Below are positions 43,799-53,774 of a stretch of DNA of 64,000 nucleotides, piece after piece. The stretch spans positions 124,001 to 188,000 of the forward strand of contig WHUZ01000069.1 of assembly GCA_015179045.1 (NCBI GenBank). Reading direction: 5' to 3'. Below the pieces are notes generated by a model. It saw nothing but the letters and a program-made list of their open reading frames with translations. It had not been told where the DNA came from and searched no databases. How positions within the stretch are numbered: position 1 is the stretch's first letter; each line of letters opens with the position of its first letter. Position numbers and translations under genes: made by a program. Source of the DNA: Kalaharituber pfeilii. Lineage: Eukaryota > Ascomycota > Pezizomycetes > Pezizales > Pezizaceae.

Positions 43799-44741
43799 GT
43801 GGAACTCAATACTAGTGGTTTTACAGCGAGAAATATATTGCCAAGCCTATGCCAATAGGTGGTGTACCGTATTATTTCGAATTTTAGATACTCCCGCTAG
43901 ATGGTTGAAATCTACTGAACTCGGTTTAGAACCTGGCACTCGACGGATGAGGCATAGGTGACGACTCTAGGTTAAAGTAAATAGAAACATGTGAATATCT
44001 CGGTGTCAAATCGCCGCAGTCCTTACGGAATCCCTTCCGTTCAAACTCATGCAGTCGAGCAGACCCTGGCAACAAAACACATCCCAATCAAAATGCTTCG
44101 ATTTGAATTCTGAGAAAGGATACTGTAACAAATCTGATGTTCAATTTGAGTTCTAGGATGTTTCAATATTGTTCTATGACTGTTTTTTGTGGTGTTACCG
44201 AACGATTTGAGAAACTAGGGCCGATTGTGATAAGAGTGATGGGAGTTAGAATTACTCCGACTCGCACTTGCGTATACCCACTTCTCACCCCGTTGACAGG
44301 CGCCGGTAAACGGATGCAACGTACGTTGCTGCTGAGATCGAGATTTTGTGTAGCCTAATGTATGGAATAGCATGCGTAAGGAGTTACGTACTTACTTGTG
44401 GTTCCCAAGTTACACAAGGGCTGGCGGACTTTGGACTCGCTGTTACGCGATCGCTAACGTACACATATAGTCAACGCTTGCTATGGTGGAGTGCACCTAG
44501 GAGGGACCACTTACAACCACCACGTTCGAAGACCTTCTACACCAAACCACACCTGATTGAAACCTAAAATGTAGTATTTGGTCTGCTCTACAGTTCTATG
44601 TCCTCTACTTAAAAAAAAAATTAAGGAGTGAGTAGAAGCAGATTGAAATGGAGGTACTTTGTATGGGAAAGCAACGTGCCAAGAACGCTAAATCAATGCT
44701 AGTACAGGAATCACTTACTATATTTAGAGATGATCTACATA
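43799..44741. other. Right flank of the 9.7-kb element
   Basis: No supported gene and no recognised repeat. Confidence 0.4.
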
Positions 44742-45122
44742 CAGTTTTCCCTTGCTATACCGGACGCTCTCATTCCGTTCCCATGCAAAACCCTCTTGCT
44801 ACACCGGGATACCGGACCGGAGAGGAATTGTCAGACACTCACGCCCCTGTCTCCTATACAAATAATATTTGCTATACCGGATACACTAACTTATACTTAC
44901 GTCCAATCTTTGGCTGCCCCACCTTTGCATCCACCTTGAACATGCTTACCACACTTGACTTTACATTAATTAAATTAGGTTGTCATTGTTGATCCACTTC
45001 CAAATTAGGCAATTTCCTTCTTTTTTTTTTAGCTATTGTATTTCTGCCAAGCATTTATTTTATAACGGAACCTTGCTATACCGGGCAGGATTTTACAGAT
45101 CCGGTATAGCAAGGGAAAACTG
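44742..45122. mobile_element. 381-bp pogo/Tigger-like MITE at TA, copy 1
   Basis: It starts CAGTTTTCCCTTGCTATACC and ends with its inverse ..GGTATAGCAAGGGAAAACTG; TA at both sides (44740-44741 and 45123-45124). Internal copies of TGCTATACCGG occur in both orientations. A related copy in inverted orientation is at 51471-51864. There is no coding capacity. Confidence 0.92.
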
Positions 45123-45124
45123 TA

Positions 45125-46051
45125 TCTCTTCGTCACAACCATATCGATATGAGTGTATAATAGGTAAACATTTATACAAAATGACTAATTGTGATATCAG
45201 AAACAGACTCAAGGCTTACTCAATCGTAATCTGCGAAGTTATATTATCATGAGTATAGCTTTTTGCAGCTGCCCCCCAAAAAACTTCATTAAAGTTGAGC
45301 TTACACAATAGAAACAATGAATAATACCAACGCCCACAAGCTCCCAGGTTGTCCGATATCAGGAGGTCTTTCAATTGCGAAGATGAGATGCCAAATGTGA
45401 GTGTATTGCGACTGAGGCCTGACGCCTGTGTGCAGGGTTCTCCCCCGTAAAAATTAAAAAAAAAAAAAGGTAAAAAGTATATTAGTCAGCGCCGGACGGA
45501 ATGTAACAAGTCTACTCCGTAGAGGTGCACTCCACCATATACCGGATGGCTACAACGTTCCCCATCCAAATCGCCCTGCTATACCGGAAGCTCTAAACAA
45601 TTCCGGACTGACTTCGCGTTCACAATAGAGCTTAGTGCCTACTTGATGTATGCAAATCGCAATAGAAGTTTCGTAATCTCAAACACTCGTCTTGGCTTGT
45701 TCGACCAACGGGCAAATTTACATCCGTATTTGCTTGGCACGACAATCTCAACTCGATATAGTACGTATGTACTTAATGCAGCTGCTATGAGGTGCTCGCA
45801 GTTAAGGCGCACCAATATCTCCGAGCTGCAATCTCACCGTTCGCCGTGTTGCGGAAAGGAAATCTATATGCCAATATGAGTTAGATATTATGTGGTGCCG
45901 GTGCGGAAAACATGTATAAATATGAGGAAGCCGCAATCCGTCTTATAGCACTGCAACCGCATACTTATTCTCTTCAATACAAGTAAGTATTTCGACGCAC
46001 ACCACCGCGGCACAAGTCTGAACACACAATTTGCACCGTTTGCAGCCCGCA
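45125..46051. other. Region upstream of the carboxylesterase
   Basis: It contains another TGCTATACCGGA-type fragment near 45540-45600. The final few hundred bases probably hold the promoter of the esterase gene. Confidence 0.4.
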
Positions 46052-47888
46052 ATGCGTCTGACTTCGAGTCTCTCGTGTCTCCTGTCTCTCCTCAGCCTCC
46101 CTCTCTGCTTGGCTACCGCCCCGCCAGCACCAACCATCACCGCCCCCTTCGGCACGATCATCGGGCAGCCCGGCAGGCTCGACCCCGCCGTGCACGAGTT
46201 CCTCGGCATCCCGTTCGCACAGCCGCCCACTGGTTCTCTGCGCTTCCGCCCTCCTGCGCGGCTACCGAACCGTTCTCCGCAATCTCCCCCAGTCGTCGCT
46301 ACAAAATTCGGCCTCTCATGTCCTAGCTTCCCTTTCGCTTCCGTGCCTGGTATCCCTTACAACTTTACCGGGATGACAGAGGGGGAGGACTGCCTAAGCT
46401 TGAACATCTGGACCAAGCCGGGGAGGACTAACGCCCCAGTCATGGTCTGGATCTACGGTGGTGCGTTCATGATTGGCGGAACCGATACACTCTTGTACGA
46501 TGGAACGCAGTTTTGCCGCCAATAATAACGTGGTAATGGTGACGGTGAAGTAATTGGCCTCCCTTTGTTTTCATGTTCTCTGGAGACCCACGGTGCTTGA
46601 CAATCCGGTACCCCTTCCATTGACTGCGAAGTACAAAACAAATTAATGCAACCCCTAATGTGTTCTCGTCGATAAAATTTAGTTACCGCACGAACGTCCT
46701 CGGGTTCCCTAACTCTCCTGCCCTCGATACTCAGAATGTCGGCATCCTGGACCAGCGCCTGGCCCTCAAGTGGATCCGCGACAACATTCACGCCTTCGGA
46801 GGCAACCCAGACAAAATCACGCTCTTTGGCGAGTCCGCTGGCGGCGTGTCCGTGGACCTCCACGCCTATGCATGGCCGCACGATCCCATTGTCCGCGGCC
46901 TCATCGCGCAGAGCGGCACGGTTGAGTTGCTTCCGATGTTCGACGCCGGGGGGAATTTCTACGCGTGGGGTAACTTGACCGAGAAGCTCGGGTGTGACGG
47001 CGCGGGATCGGACAGGGGCAAGTTGCAGTGCATGCAGGAGGTGCCCTGGGAAGCATTACTAAAGGGCTTGAAGTCGATGGAAAATTGTGAGTCGCCTTTC
47101 GCCATCATCTTCGGGCCGAGAGTAGACGGCAAGGTGATTTTCTCCCAGGAGGAGTACAAGCGCAGGGGGCAGTCCGGCTTGTTTGCAAAAGTGGTGCGTG
47201 GTGACCCCTCCCCCCACCAGCTCCTGACTTACTGCTAGCAATCAGAGACCGGCACTGATGCCAGGCCAATTTAGCCACTCCTTGTCGGCAACACGGACAA
47301 AGAATTTGTTTCAGGGTCGTCACTTGCTCCACCACTTGAAGGCTGCCCGGTGCCGGAACTTCCGGGGGACTTGGGTCCAGAGATAATCGCGAAAATTTCA
47401 ACGGCAGTTATTTTCACCTGTCCAGCCCGTGAGGCTGCCCGCCGTAGGTCCGAATCCCTTGTCCCCTAAAACCCACTTCCCCTCCCTTACCTACAGCTCT
47501 GCTAACGCTTCCTGGCCTGGCATCGTGTATCTCGTGAAGGCGTCTCCATAACGTCCCAACATGGCGGTACCGCTACTACGGCTCCTTCAACTCCGGGATG
47601 GGCGCCGCCCATGCCGCTGAATTACCTGTCCTGTTTGGCGCAGCGCGGCACGTCTCGGACCTCTCTGAGCGCGATTCTGCGTTCATCAACTACCTGCAGT
47701 CGGTGTGGGCGGCATTCGCAGCCTCCCCAGCTACAGGACTCAGTGCGCCGCCGTTCAACCTGCCACAATATAACCCGGACACATCGTCGCTGATTAGGCT
47801 CGATTACCAGCAAGAGTTGCAGGCAAGCACGACGTATCCGTACGAGTATGATTACTTGTGTGACGTGCTTTCGCCGAGATCGTTCTGA
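46052..47888 (+). pseudogene. Secreted type-B carboxylesterase/lipase, one frameshift
   Basis: Alpha/beta hydrolase of the type-B carboxylesterase family, hydrolysing ester substrates outside the cell. Exons about 46052-46549, 46683-47193, 47275-47447 and 47540-47888. It has a signal peptide (MRLTSSLSCLLSLLSLPLCL), then FGTIIGQPGRL, LGIPFAQPPTGSLRFRPP, EDCLSLNIWTKPG and VMVWIYGGAFMIGG (oxyanion region). The nucleophile motif is FGESAGG; the acidic residue is likely in GNTDKEF and the catalytic His in MGAAHAAELPVLFG. The frame slips once at TTTT (46511-46514): one base less would continue FAANNNVVMVTVNYR, as the family expects. The last intron has a weak donor (GTCCGA). It could be a recent pseudogene or a homopolymer error. 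Confidence 0.82.
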
Positions 47889-48400
47889 GAGCGTGATGTA
47901 GGAAGGAAACTGGAGCACTACCTGTATCGAGTTTCTGATAATCAATGCAGAATTAATTGAACCTCATTTACCTTGTGTTTGCTAAGTAGCCTAACTAGAT
48001 TGCGTATTTGGGAAATGCGTCTTTGAAACCTCAGTGTCAAAAATGAAGCACGTAGAACCACAGTAGAGCCATCACAAGCAGACACATAGGACTTTGAGGT
48101 TTGCTTTGATCCATAAGAGATCAGTAGCACGCAGGCTAACAGCGTTTAATCTTGTGTTTCGGTTTCCTTTAGTTGACATTATCTCATTCCATTTCTTCTC
48201 TCTCTCATTTGTACGTAACTCTCGCCACAGCCGCCAGAGTGGCACCCGAGTAATGTTTAAACATTGTAACTCTAGCAGCGACAACCACTTCGACAGGACG
48301 AGCACTCGGAAGCCACTCCGCAACCACAGCGTCCCCCCCAGCGAAACCTACATAGATCGAAAGCTCTCAGTGCGCTGAGTCTTTAGATCTAATTTTTATT
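47889..48400. other. Intergenic region with a degenerate B-family 3' end
   Basis: At 48209-48257 there is TACGTAACTCTCGCCACAGC..GAGTAATG, a decayed B-family LINE terminus without a poly(A). Nothing else is supported. Confidence 0.5.
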
Positions 48401-48419
48401 CACTACCCCTGACTTCTTG

Positions 48420-49612
48420 GCACTTCCACCATGGATCGAACCAATCGATTCGCGGCATTGGGCAGCCTGGCACCGAAAAACACATCTTCGGGTGCCAAGA
48501 CAACACTTGCCAGAAGTACTGTCTCGAGGCCCCACTGCTCCAATCAATCATTGAAAGACTTGGTGGAGTTAATATGACTTCTATGCTTGAGGCAGTGGGA
48601 GATATCATTATTCATATCCAGAAATGTGTAGAAGACCTTATGAAAAGACCAAACTTCGAGCCAACAGACTTGTTCCTAGGCTATCTCGGACACGCACACC
48701 AGCGCATAGATTTACTCGCAGCAGCAGCGAAAGGGGAACGTTGCAAGAACTATGCTGCCACACAGCGAAGTTATAGGCAAAAGGAAGGGGAAACACAGAC
48801 CGAGCCAGAGACAATACCTCCGCTGTCATATGCAGCAATAGTCTCTCAAAGCATTCCACCAAATACACCCCCAGCACAAAAAACCAACCCACCTCCAGCA
48901 GCACCACCGAAAAACCGAACAAGGTCCACCGCTTCTCAATCCAAAAACGCAGCAAGGGGGTCCAGTACCAACCCCCCCAAGCAGAACAAGAAGCCTCCAA
49001 CATCATCTCCGAAAGCAAGAACATCCCAGAAAGAAAGGCTCCCGCAATCTGGCCGGGCAGTTGTGGTGCATGGCATAGCGGTGACGAAGAAACTTGGGAA
49101 AGTAAGAGAGTGGATGGAAAAGGCGAACCCATGGATGGGGAAGATGGTTGCGGCAAGATGGTTGGTGAGAAAAGAAAGGAGGGAGGGAAAGAAGACTAGC
49201 TCGATTGTTATCTACCTGGAGGGGGAGATAGAATCAGATAGTCAAACACCAGCGAAGGTACGGTTATCAGGCAAATGGTACCACTCGTGCTTGTATGACT
49301 GGGACAGAATAACGAAGGTGGACAGAAAGGGGAAGGGGAGGGATGTGGAGGAGATGGATATGACTGCTTGATTCTCTAGGGGGATATTTGAGTATTCGTG
49401 CTTAATTGTTCCCTTGGGGGATTGGGCTTTCGCTTTGTGTTTCCTCCACATCACCGAAGTCATAGTATCGTTGTTTGTTTTTACAGGGGACAATTTTGTA
49501 TGTAGTTGCACAGGTGCCTGTCTCCGGGCCAGAAGGACTTCGGTCCAGGGACCCTGCCATGGCGAACAGCTGCAAGTGGGGTTATGTGAAATAAAAAAAA
49601 AAAAAAAAAAAA
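48420..49612 (+). mobile_element. ORF1-only LINE derivative (half-LINE), A family
   Basis: An ORF1-like protein gene is followed directly by a 3' UTR of about 240 bp that ends CCCTGCCATGGCGAACAGCT, GGGGTTATGTGAAAT and 21 A (49592-49612). The same ORF1-end-to-tail layout is present at 11053-11462, so the absence of reverse transcriptase is shared. The 5' end and a target duplication were not identified. Confidence 0.75.
48574..49371 (+). CDS. LINE ORF1-like protein (265 aa or slightly longer)
   Basis: ATG at 48574, with open frame extending upstream (CQDNTCQKYCLEAPLLQSII), so the true start is probably further 5'. The N-terminal part is helical (LEAVGDIIIHIQKCVEDLMK). A Pro/Ser/Lys-rich linker (residues about 80-150: TIPPLSYAAIVSQSIPPNTP and PPKNRTRSTASQSKN) precedes a C-terminal globular part (GRAVVVHGIAVTKKLGKVRE, NPWMGKMVAARWLVRKERR, KWYHSCLYDWDRITKVDRKG) with the look of the RNA-binding ORF1 domain of Tad-like LINEs. 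No zinc knuckles are visible. Expected role: binding element RNA. Confidence 0.65.
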   Translation: MTSMLEAVGDIIIHIQKCVEDLMKRPNFEPTDLFLGYLGHAHQRIDLLAAAAKGERCKNYAATQRSYRQKEGETQTEPETIPPLSYAAIVSQSIPPNTPPAQKTNPPPAAPPKNRTRSTASQSKNAARGSSTNPPKQNKKPPTSSPKARTSQKERLPQSGRAVVVHGIAVTKKLGKVREWMEKANPWMGKMVAARWLVRKERREGKKTSSIVIYLEGEIESDSQTPAKVRLSGKWYHSCLYDWDRITKVDRKGKGRDVEEMDMTA

Positions 49613-51255
49613 AGAGGCGCCTTCGTATGTGGACGATATAGCAGTGACGGTCCTAGACTGGCATGGCTATTTGGACATGGGGAGACTGAGAGAGAGAGAG
49701 TGAAAAAGGAGGTGAAAGCAGTAGCAGAAGAGGATCAGATTCTACTGGAGGAGTCGAAGTGGGAAATGATAACGTTTGGCGTGGGGAAGAGGCAGAAGAC
49801 AGAGGGGGAGTTCCTAAAGTGGCTGGGGGTTATTTTTGATGAAAACTTAACCTTCACGGCACACTGGAAGAACAGGGTAGGCAGGACGAGGAGTCTGGCA
49901 GGAGCACTGGCGGGGTTAGGAAACAGGGACTGGGGTATGAGCCCGAGGAGCTGGAGGCAAGTATACACGGGCATGATAAGAGCGGTGGCGATGTGGGGAA
50001 GCGAAATCGGATGGCGAGGTCAGAAGGAGTGGAGAAAGGAGGTAGAACGGTTGCAGCTCCGAGTCCTGAAGAAGGCAGCTCGGGGAGGGAGAGGAGCAGG
50101 GGCGAAGGGAGTGAATGCGGTGTGTGGGGTGGAGGTGGTGGAGATGGTCATGGATGTGGCGCAGGCAAGAGCAATCATCTGGGAGGTAGAGTCACCGTTA
50201 GAGCTGGCGGAGCTGTGCACGGGGGACTTTAAAGAAGGTAATGAGGAGGTAGAAGAAGAGGCGAGAAATTGGAGAGACTGGGAGGTGCAGTGGGCACTGG
50301 CGGAGGAGGATGGGTATGAAACAGTGTTGGACCGCTGGCAGGGCCAGTGGGCGCGATTCTCAGAAGAAGAGGAGGAGATCTCATGGGGAGGAGGATGTGA
50401 GGTGGTAGGGGTGGAGACTGCGGAGAGGCTGGGGAGGAAGAAGGGAGGCCGAGAGGAATGGGAGACCTCGATCGAGGAGGCTGGAAGGGAGAGAGCCGTC
50501 TTCTTCTCAGATAGCAGTAAGATCGAGGATAGCAAGGTGGAAGCAGGTGTGTGGGGGAGGTCGGCAGTGGTAGCGGAGGTGGTGGGAAAAACAGTGACGG
50601 TTTTTGACGGGGAGGTGAGGGGAGTGAGAAGAGCACTGGAGAGTGCACCGGAGGTACCGGCCCTGATCTGTCTAGATTCAGAAGCCGCTGTTATGGCGAT
50701 TCAGAAGGCAGGCAGGGAGGGAAAGGGAAAGACGGAGGATGTGAGAAGGGTGGTGAATGCAGTGGCGAGGAGAAAGAGGAAGGGGGGGGATGCGAAACTG
50801 TTGTGGGTAAAAGCTCATATCGGAATCGCAGGTAATGAGAAGGCGGATGAGTGGGCAAAGAAGGGGACGGGGATGTAGGGTAAGGAGGTGGCCACTGGAA
50901 GTGCAGTGCACCAGAGAGTGAAAGCGTGGAGAAAGGAGAGGAGAGAAGTGGAGGGCTTTGGAAAGGGAAGGTTATGGAGTGGAATAGGACAGCGGTGTCC
51001 AACTTCACTGCCATGCGCCTGGAGAGAGGAAGATGCGGGATGTGGTTGAAGAGGATGGGAGCGGCGGAATCGGAGAAGTGCAGCTGCGGGGAGGTCCAGA
51101 CGGGGGCGCACCTAGCCTTCCAGTGCAGTCAGCAGAGGTTTCGCTCAGAAGGCTTTAGAGAATGGGGGGATATGGAGAAGAACTGGAGAAGGGCAGCAGA
51201 GAATGGGGAGGAGTGGGATGAGTTAGAAAGGTTCTTCTCCGGGATCAGGTTTTAG
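49613..51255 (+). pseudogene. LINE reverse transcriptase C-terminus, RNase H and zinc motif, broken
   Basis: The YVDD segment (49619-49665) is out of frame with the rest because of a slip in a GA microsatellite near 49690. The main frame (49700-50878) includes FLKWLGVIFDENLTFTAHWK (RT thumb region), then type I RNase H: AVFFSDSSKIEDSKVEAGVW (first Asp), a Glu near EVRGVRRALE, LICLDSEAAVMAIQK (Asp) and LLWVKAHIGIAGNEKADEWA (His, Asp). A TAG stop at 50876-50878 and a frameshift separate the C-terminal part (50926-51255), with CSCGEVQTGAHLAFQC as zinc motif. Non-functional, but all RNase H residues remain. Confidence 0.85.
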
Positions 51256-51470
51256 TGCGCCGTGCGATTTACTGACCCGGGTCGGGTAAAAATTTGCCGT
51301 CGGGGAAGTTTGCTTGCCGGGATGCGAAGGAGTGGAGAAGAGGGGAGGGGGGAGAGGGGGAGATATATAGTGGAGCCTCCCTGAGGCAGAAATCGGAAGG
51401 ACCGTCCGGAGGTTTCTGGAATCAGGTTTTTGGACCGCCCGGAGGTTTCCGGATTCAGGGTTTAGAAGTA

Positions 51471-51864
51471 CAGTTTTCCCTTGCTATACCGGATCTGTAA
51501 AATCTGGCCTTTTTCGTCCGGTATAGCAAGGTTCCGTTATAGAATAAAATGCTTGGCAGAACAGAATAGGGATGGGCAGCAAAAATAATGTACGGTAATT
51601 GGGAACAACGACAGCCTAATTTTATTATGTAATGTTAAGTTTAGTAAGCATCTGAAGGTGAATGCAATGTGGGATAGCCAAGATTGGACGTATCGTGTTA
51701 GTGTATCCGGTATAGCAAATATAAGTTGTATGGAGACAGGGGGGTAAGTGCCTAGCAATTCCTGTCCGGTCCGGTATTCTTAGTGCGTCCGGTATAGCAA
51801 GAGAGTTTTGTATGGGAGCGGGATGTAGCAACCTGAGAGCATCCGGTATAGCAAGGGAAAACTG
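51471..51864. mobile_element. 394-bp pogo/Tigger-like MITE at TA, copy 2
   Basis: CAGTTTTCCCTTGCTATACC start, inverse end, TA at both sides (51469-51470 and 51865-51866). Core inverted relative to copy 1 at 44742-45122. It lies in the LINE 3' UTR and so postdates that LINE. Confidence 0.92.
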
Positions 51865-52426
51865 TAGATAGAAAGTTCTTTGTTTGTTAAGCCTGTCTCC
51901 GGGCTTCGAGGGCTTGCCCAGGGACCCTGCCATGGCTTGGCGCTGCAAGCGGGGTTATGTGATTTAAAAAAAAACAAAAAAAAAAATATACCGCTCCAAG
52001 CTGTATCTGCAATTTGGTTATCTTCTATGAAGATTTGGCCTTACAAGAGGCTGTGGTTAAAGTGCGCCGGATCCGGGTAATGCGCGAATTCCCCAGTCAG
52101 CGACGTTAGCTACCACCACTGGAAGCATACACAACGAACGGTATTGAAACTGTGGAAGAAAACATAATCTGAATCCCACCAGCAGCAACAACACAGAGAA
52201 TGTCTATTGGTTTGCTTTATTTCTTGTATTTCGTCCTGTGTTTGCGGGAAGTGCGTTCAGCCTACCAGCCTACGGCTGGGAGGAGAGCCGCCGTTTCAAG
52301 TACGTAGTTCACTGCACGAACTCTACAGCACAATATCATTGTCTGGTAGTCGAACAATTAAATTTTGCCAACAGAGATCCCAACGCTTCATAACTACCAA
52401 TGTTTTAACAATGTTATTGTATTATA

Positions 52427-53255
52427 CTGTAGTTCACCACTTTCCCGGACACATTTACCACCAAAACTGCGCAAACTTCGCACTCAATATCTCAACAACC
52501 ACAACAGCATTTGTGAATCCGCTTTGTATAGCTATTAGACAAAGTGTAATTCTTGCTATCTAGCACTTTTTCTTCATCAAAAATCGTGGGTGCAAAGGGA
52601 TTATGGCTTGTCGCATTTTTATTGGAAGGCTTGGCATTTATTTGTATGGGATCTCCATACAAAACGTTCATAAGACTTGAATATAGTCCTACTCTTCAAC
52701 GCTAATTACAATAGCTATGATAGTATATGTCAAGAATCACCTGAAGAGTTATAGTAAGGTGCTGCATTTAGTTTACTTTCATTTGTTGAATTGTAGAGTT
52801 GGTGTACTTTTGGGTGTGTTTCTCATACAAATGGTTTCTATGGGAAATATGAATATTGTGAATAATTTCACAACCGCTACAGGTATTACTTAACTACGTC
52901 GCTCATAGTTTCCAACTGAGTGATCCTATTGAATGTGACTGTCTGAGTTTTTTTCATGAATTGATTGCATGTGTAGCATGCAGAATTCGGGGGTGGTGAC
53001 ATTTGTATGCAGATCCCTTACAAATAAATGCCAAGCCTTCCAACAAAAATGCGACAAGCCATAATCCCTTTGCACCCACGATTTTTGATGAAGAAAAAGT
53101 GCTAGATAGCAAGAATTACACTTTATCTAATAGCTATACAAAGCAGATTCACAAATGCTGTTGTGGTTGTTGAGATATTGAGTGCGAAGTTTGCGCAGTT
53201 TTGGTGGTAAATGTGTCCGGGAAAGTGGGGTGTCCGGGAAAGTGGTGAACTACAG
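52427..53255. mobile_element. Long-TIR MITE (829 bp) at TA, copy 2
   Basis: Same ends (CTGTAGTTCACCACTTTCCC and inverse) and about 250-bp inverted repeats as 26860-27704. The unique core is in the opposite orientation. TA at both sides (52425-52426 and 53256-53257). One terminal repeat (left) lacks a 20-bp internal CACCACTTTCCCGGACA duplication that copy 1 has on both sides. Confidence 0.92.
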
Positions 53256-53257
53256 TA

Positions 53258-53774
53258 TACTTAAGCAACATAACTCCCCGTCGCAAATATATCGCATAAT
53301 TTTCCCCACAACATAAAATCCCACGCTTTTACACTGCAAGTGAAGATACTAAAAAAACAAAAGGCAAAATCACAATAAATATTTATCCCGCAAACCCGTC
53401 TGACTACACTTTCGACCCAGGTCTCTTGCCCAGAGTCAATCATTGCCTAACTACCGGACATTTACACTCCAACATAATCTTGCATGAATCGTCGATTTTT
53501 CCACTCCCAACCACACACGCTCTCCTCATATCTTGCCACACCAAGCTAACACTATATCCTCATAGAATAAAGGCGGAAATTTCGCACTTCTGCAGGTAAA
53601 AGAGATGAAATAAATATTTAAAGAAACGAAAAATAAACAAAAGAAAACAAAAGAAAACAAAACAAAACAGAGGGTCAGTAAATCGTTGAGATAAAAAATC
53701 GAATAACGATAAAGCATTCTCATTGCACTATTCTGGGAAACAAAACTTCATTGTAAAAAAAAAAAAAAAAAAAT
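53258..53774. other. 3' flank of the ankyrin-HET gene
   Basis: AT-rich, with AAACAAAAG-type low-complexity sequence and a run of 16 A at 53756-53771. Probable 3' UTR of the minus-strand gene. Confidence 0.4.

Larger units (their letters stand above)
49613..51988 (+). mobile_element. 5'-truncated Tad-like LINE with RT end, RNase H and zinc motif
   Basis: It starts in the reverse transcriptase palm (APSYVDDIAVTVLDW; YVDD is the catalytic motif) and continues with RNase H, a C-terminal zinc motif, a 3' UTR (interrupted by a MITE at 51471-51864) and an A-type 3' end: CCCTGCCATGGCTTGGCGCT, GGGGTTATGTGATTT and an A-rich tail to 51988. It begins exactly after the poly(A) of the neighbouring half-LINE. 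Confidence 0.85.

Noticed and set aside
50020..51111. Minus-strand Ser/Pro-rich frames
   Set aside because: Antisense shadows of the purine-rich LINE RNase H region.
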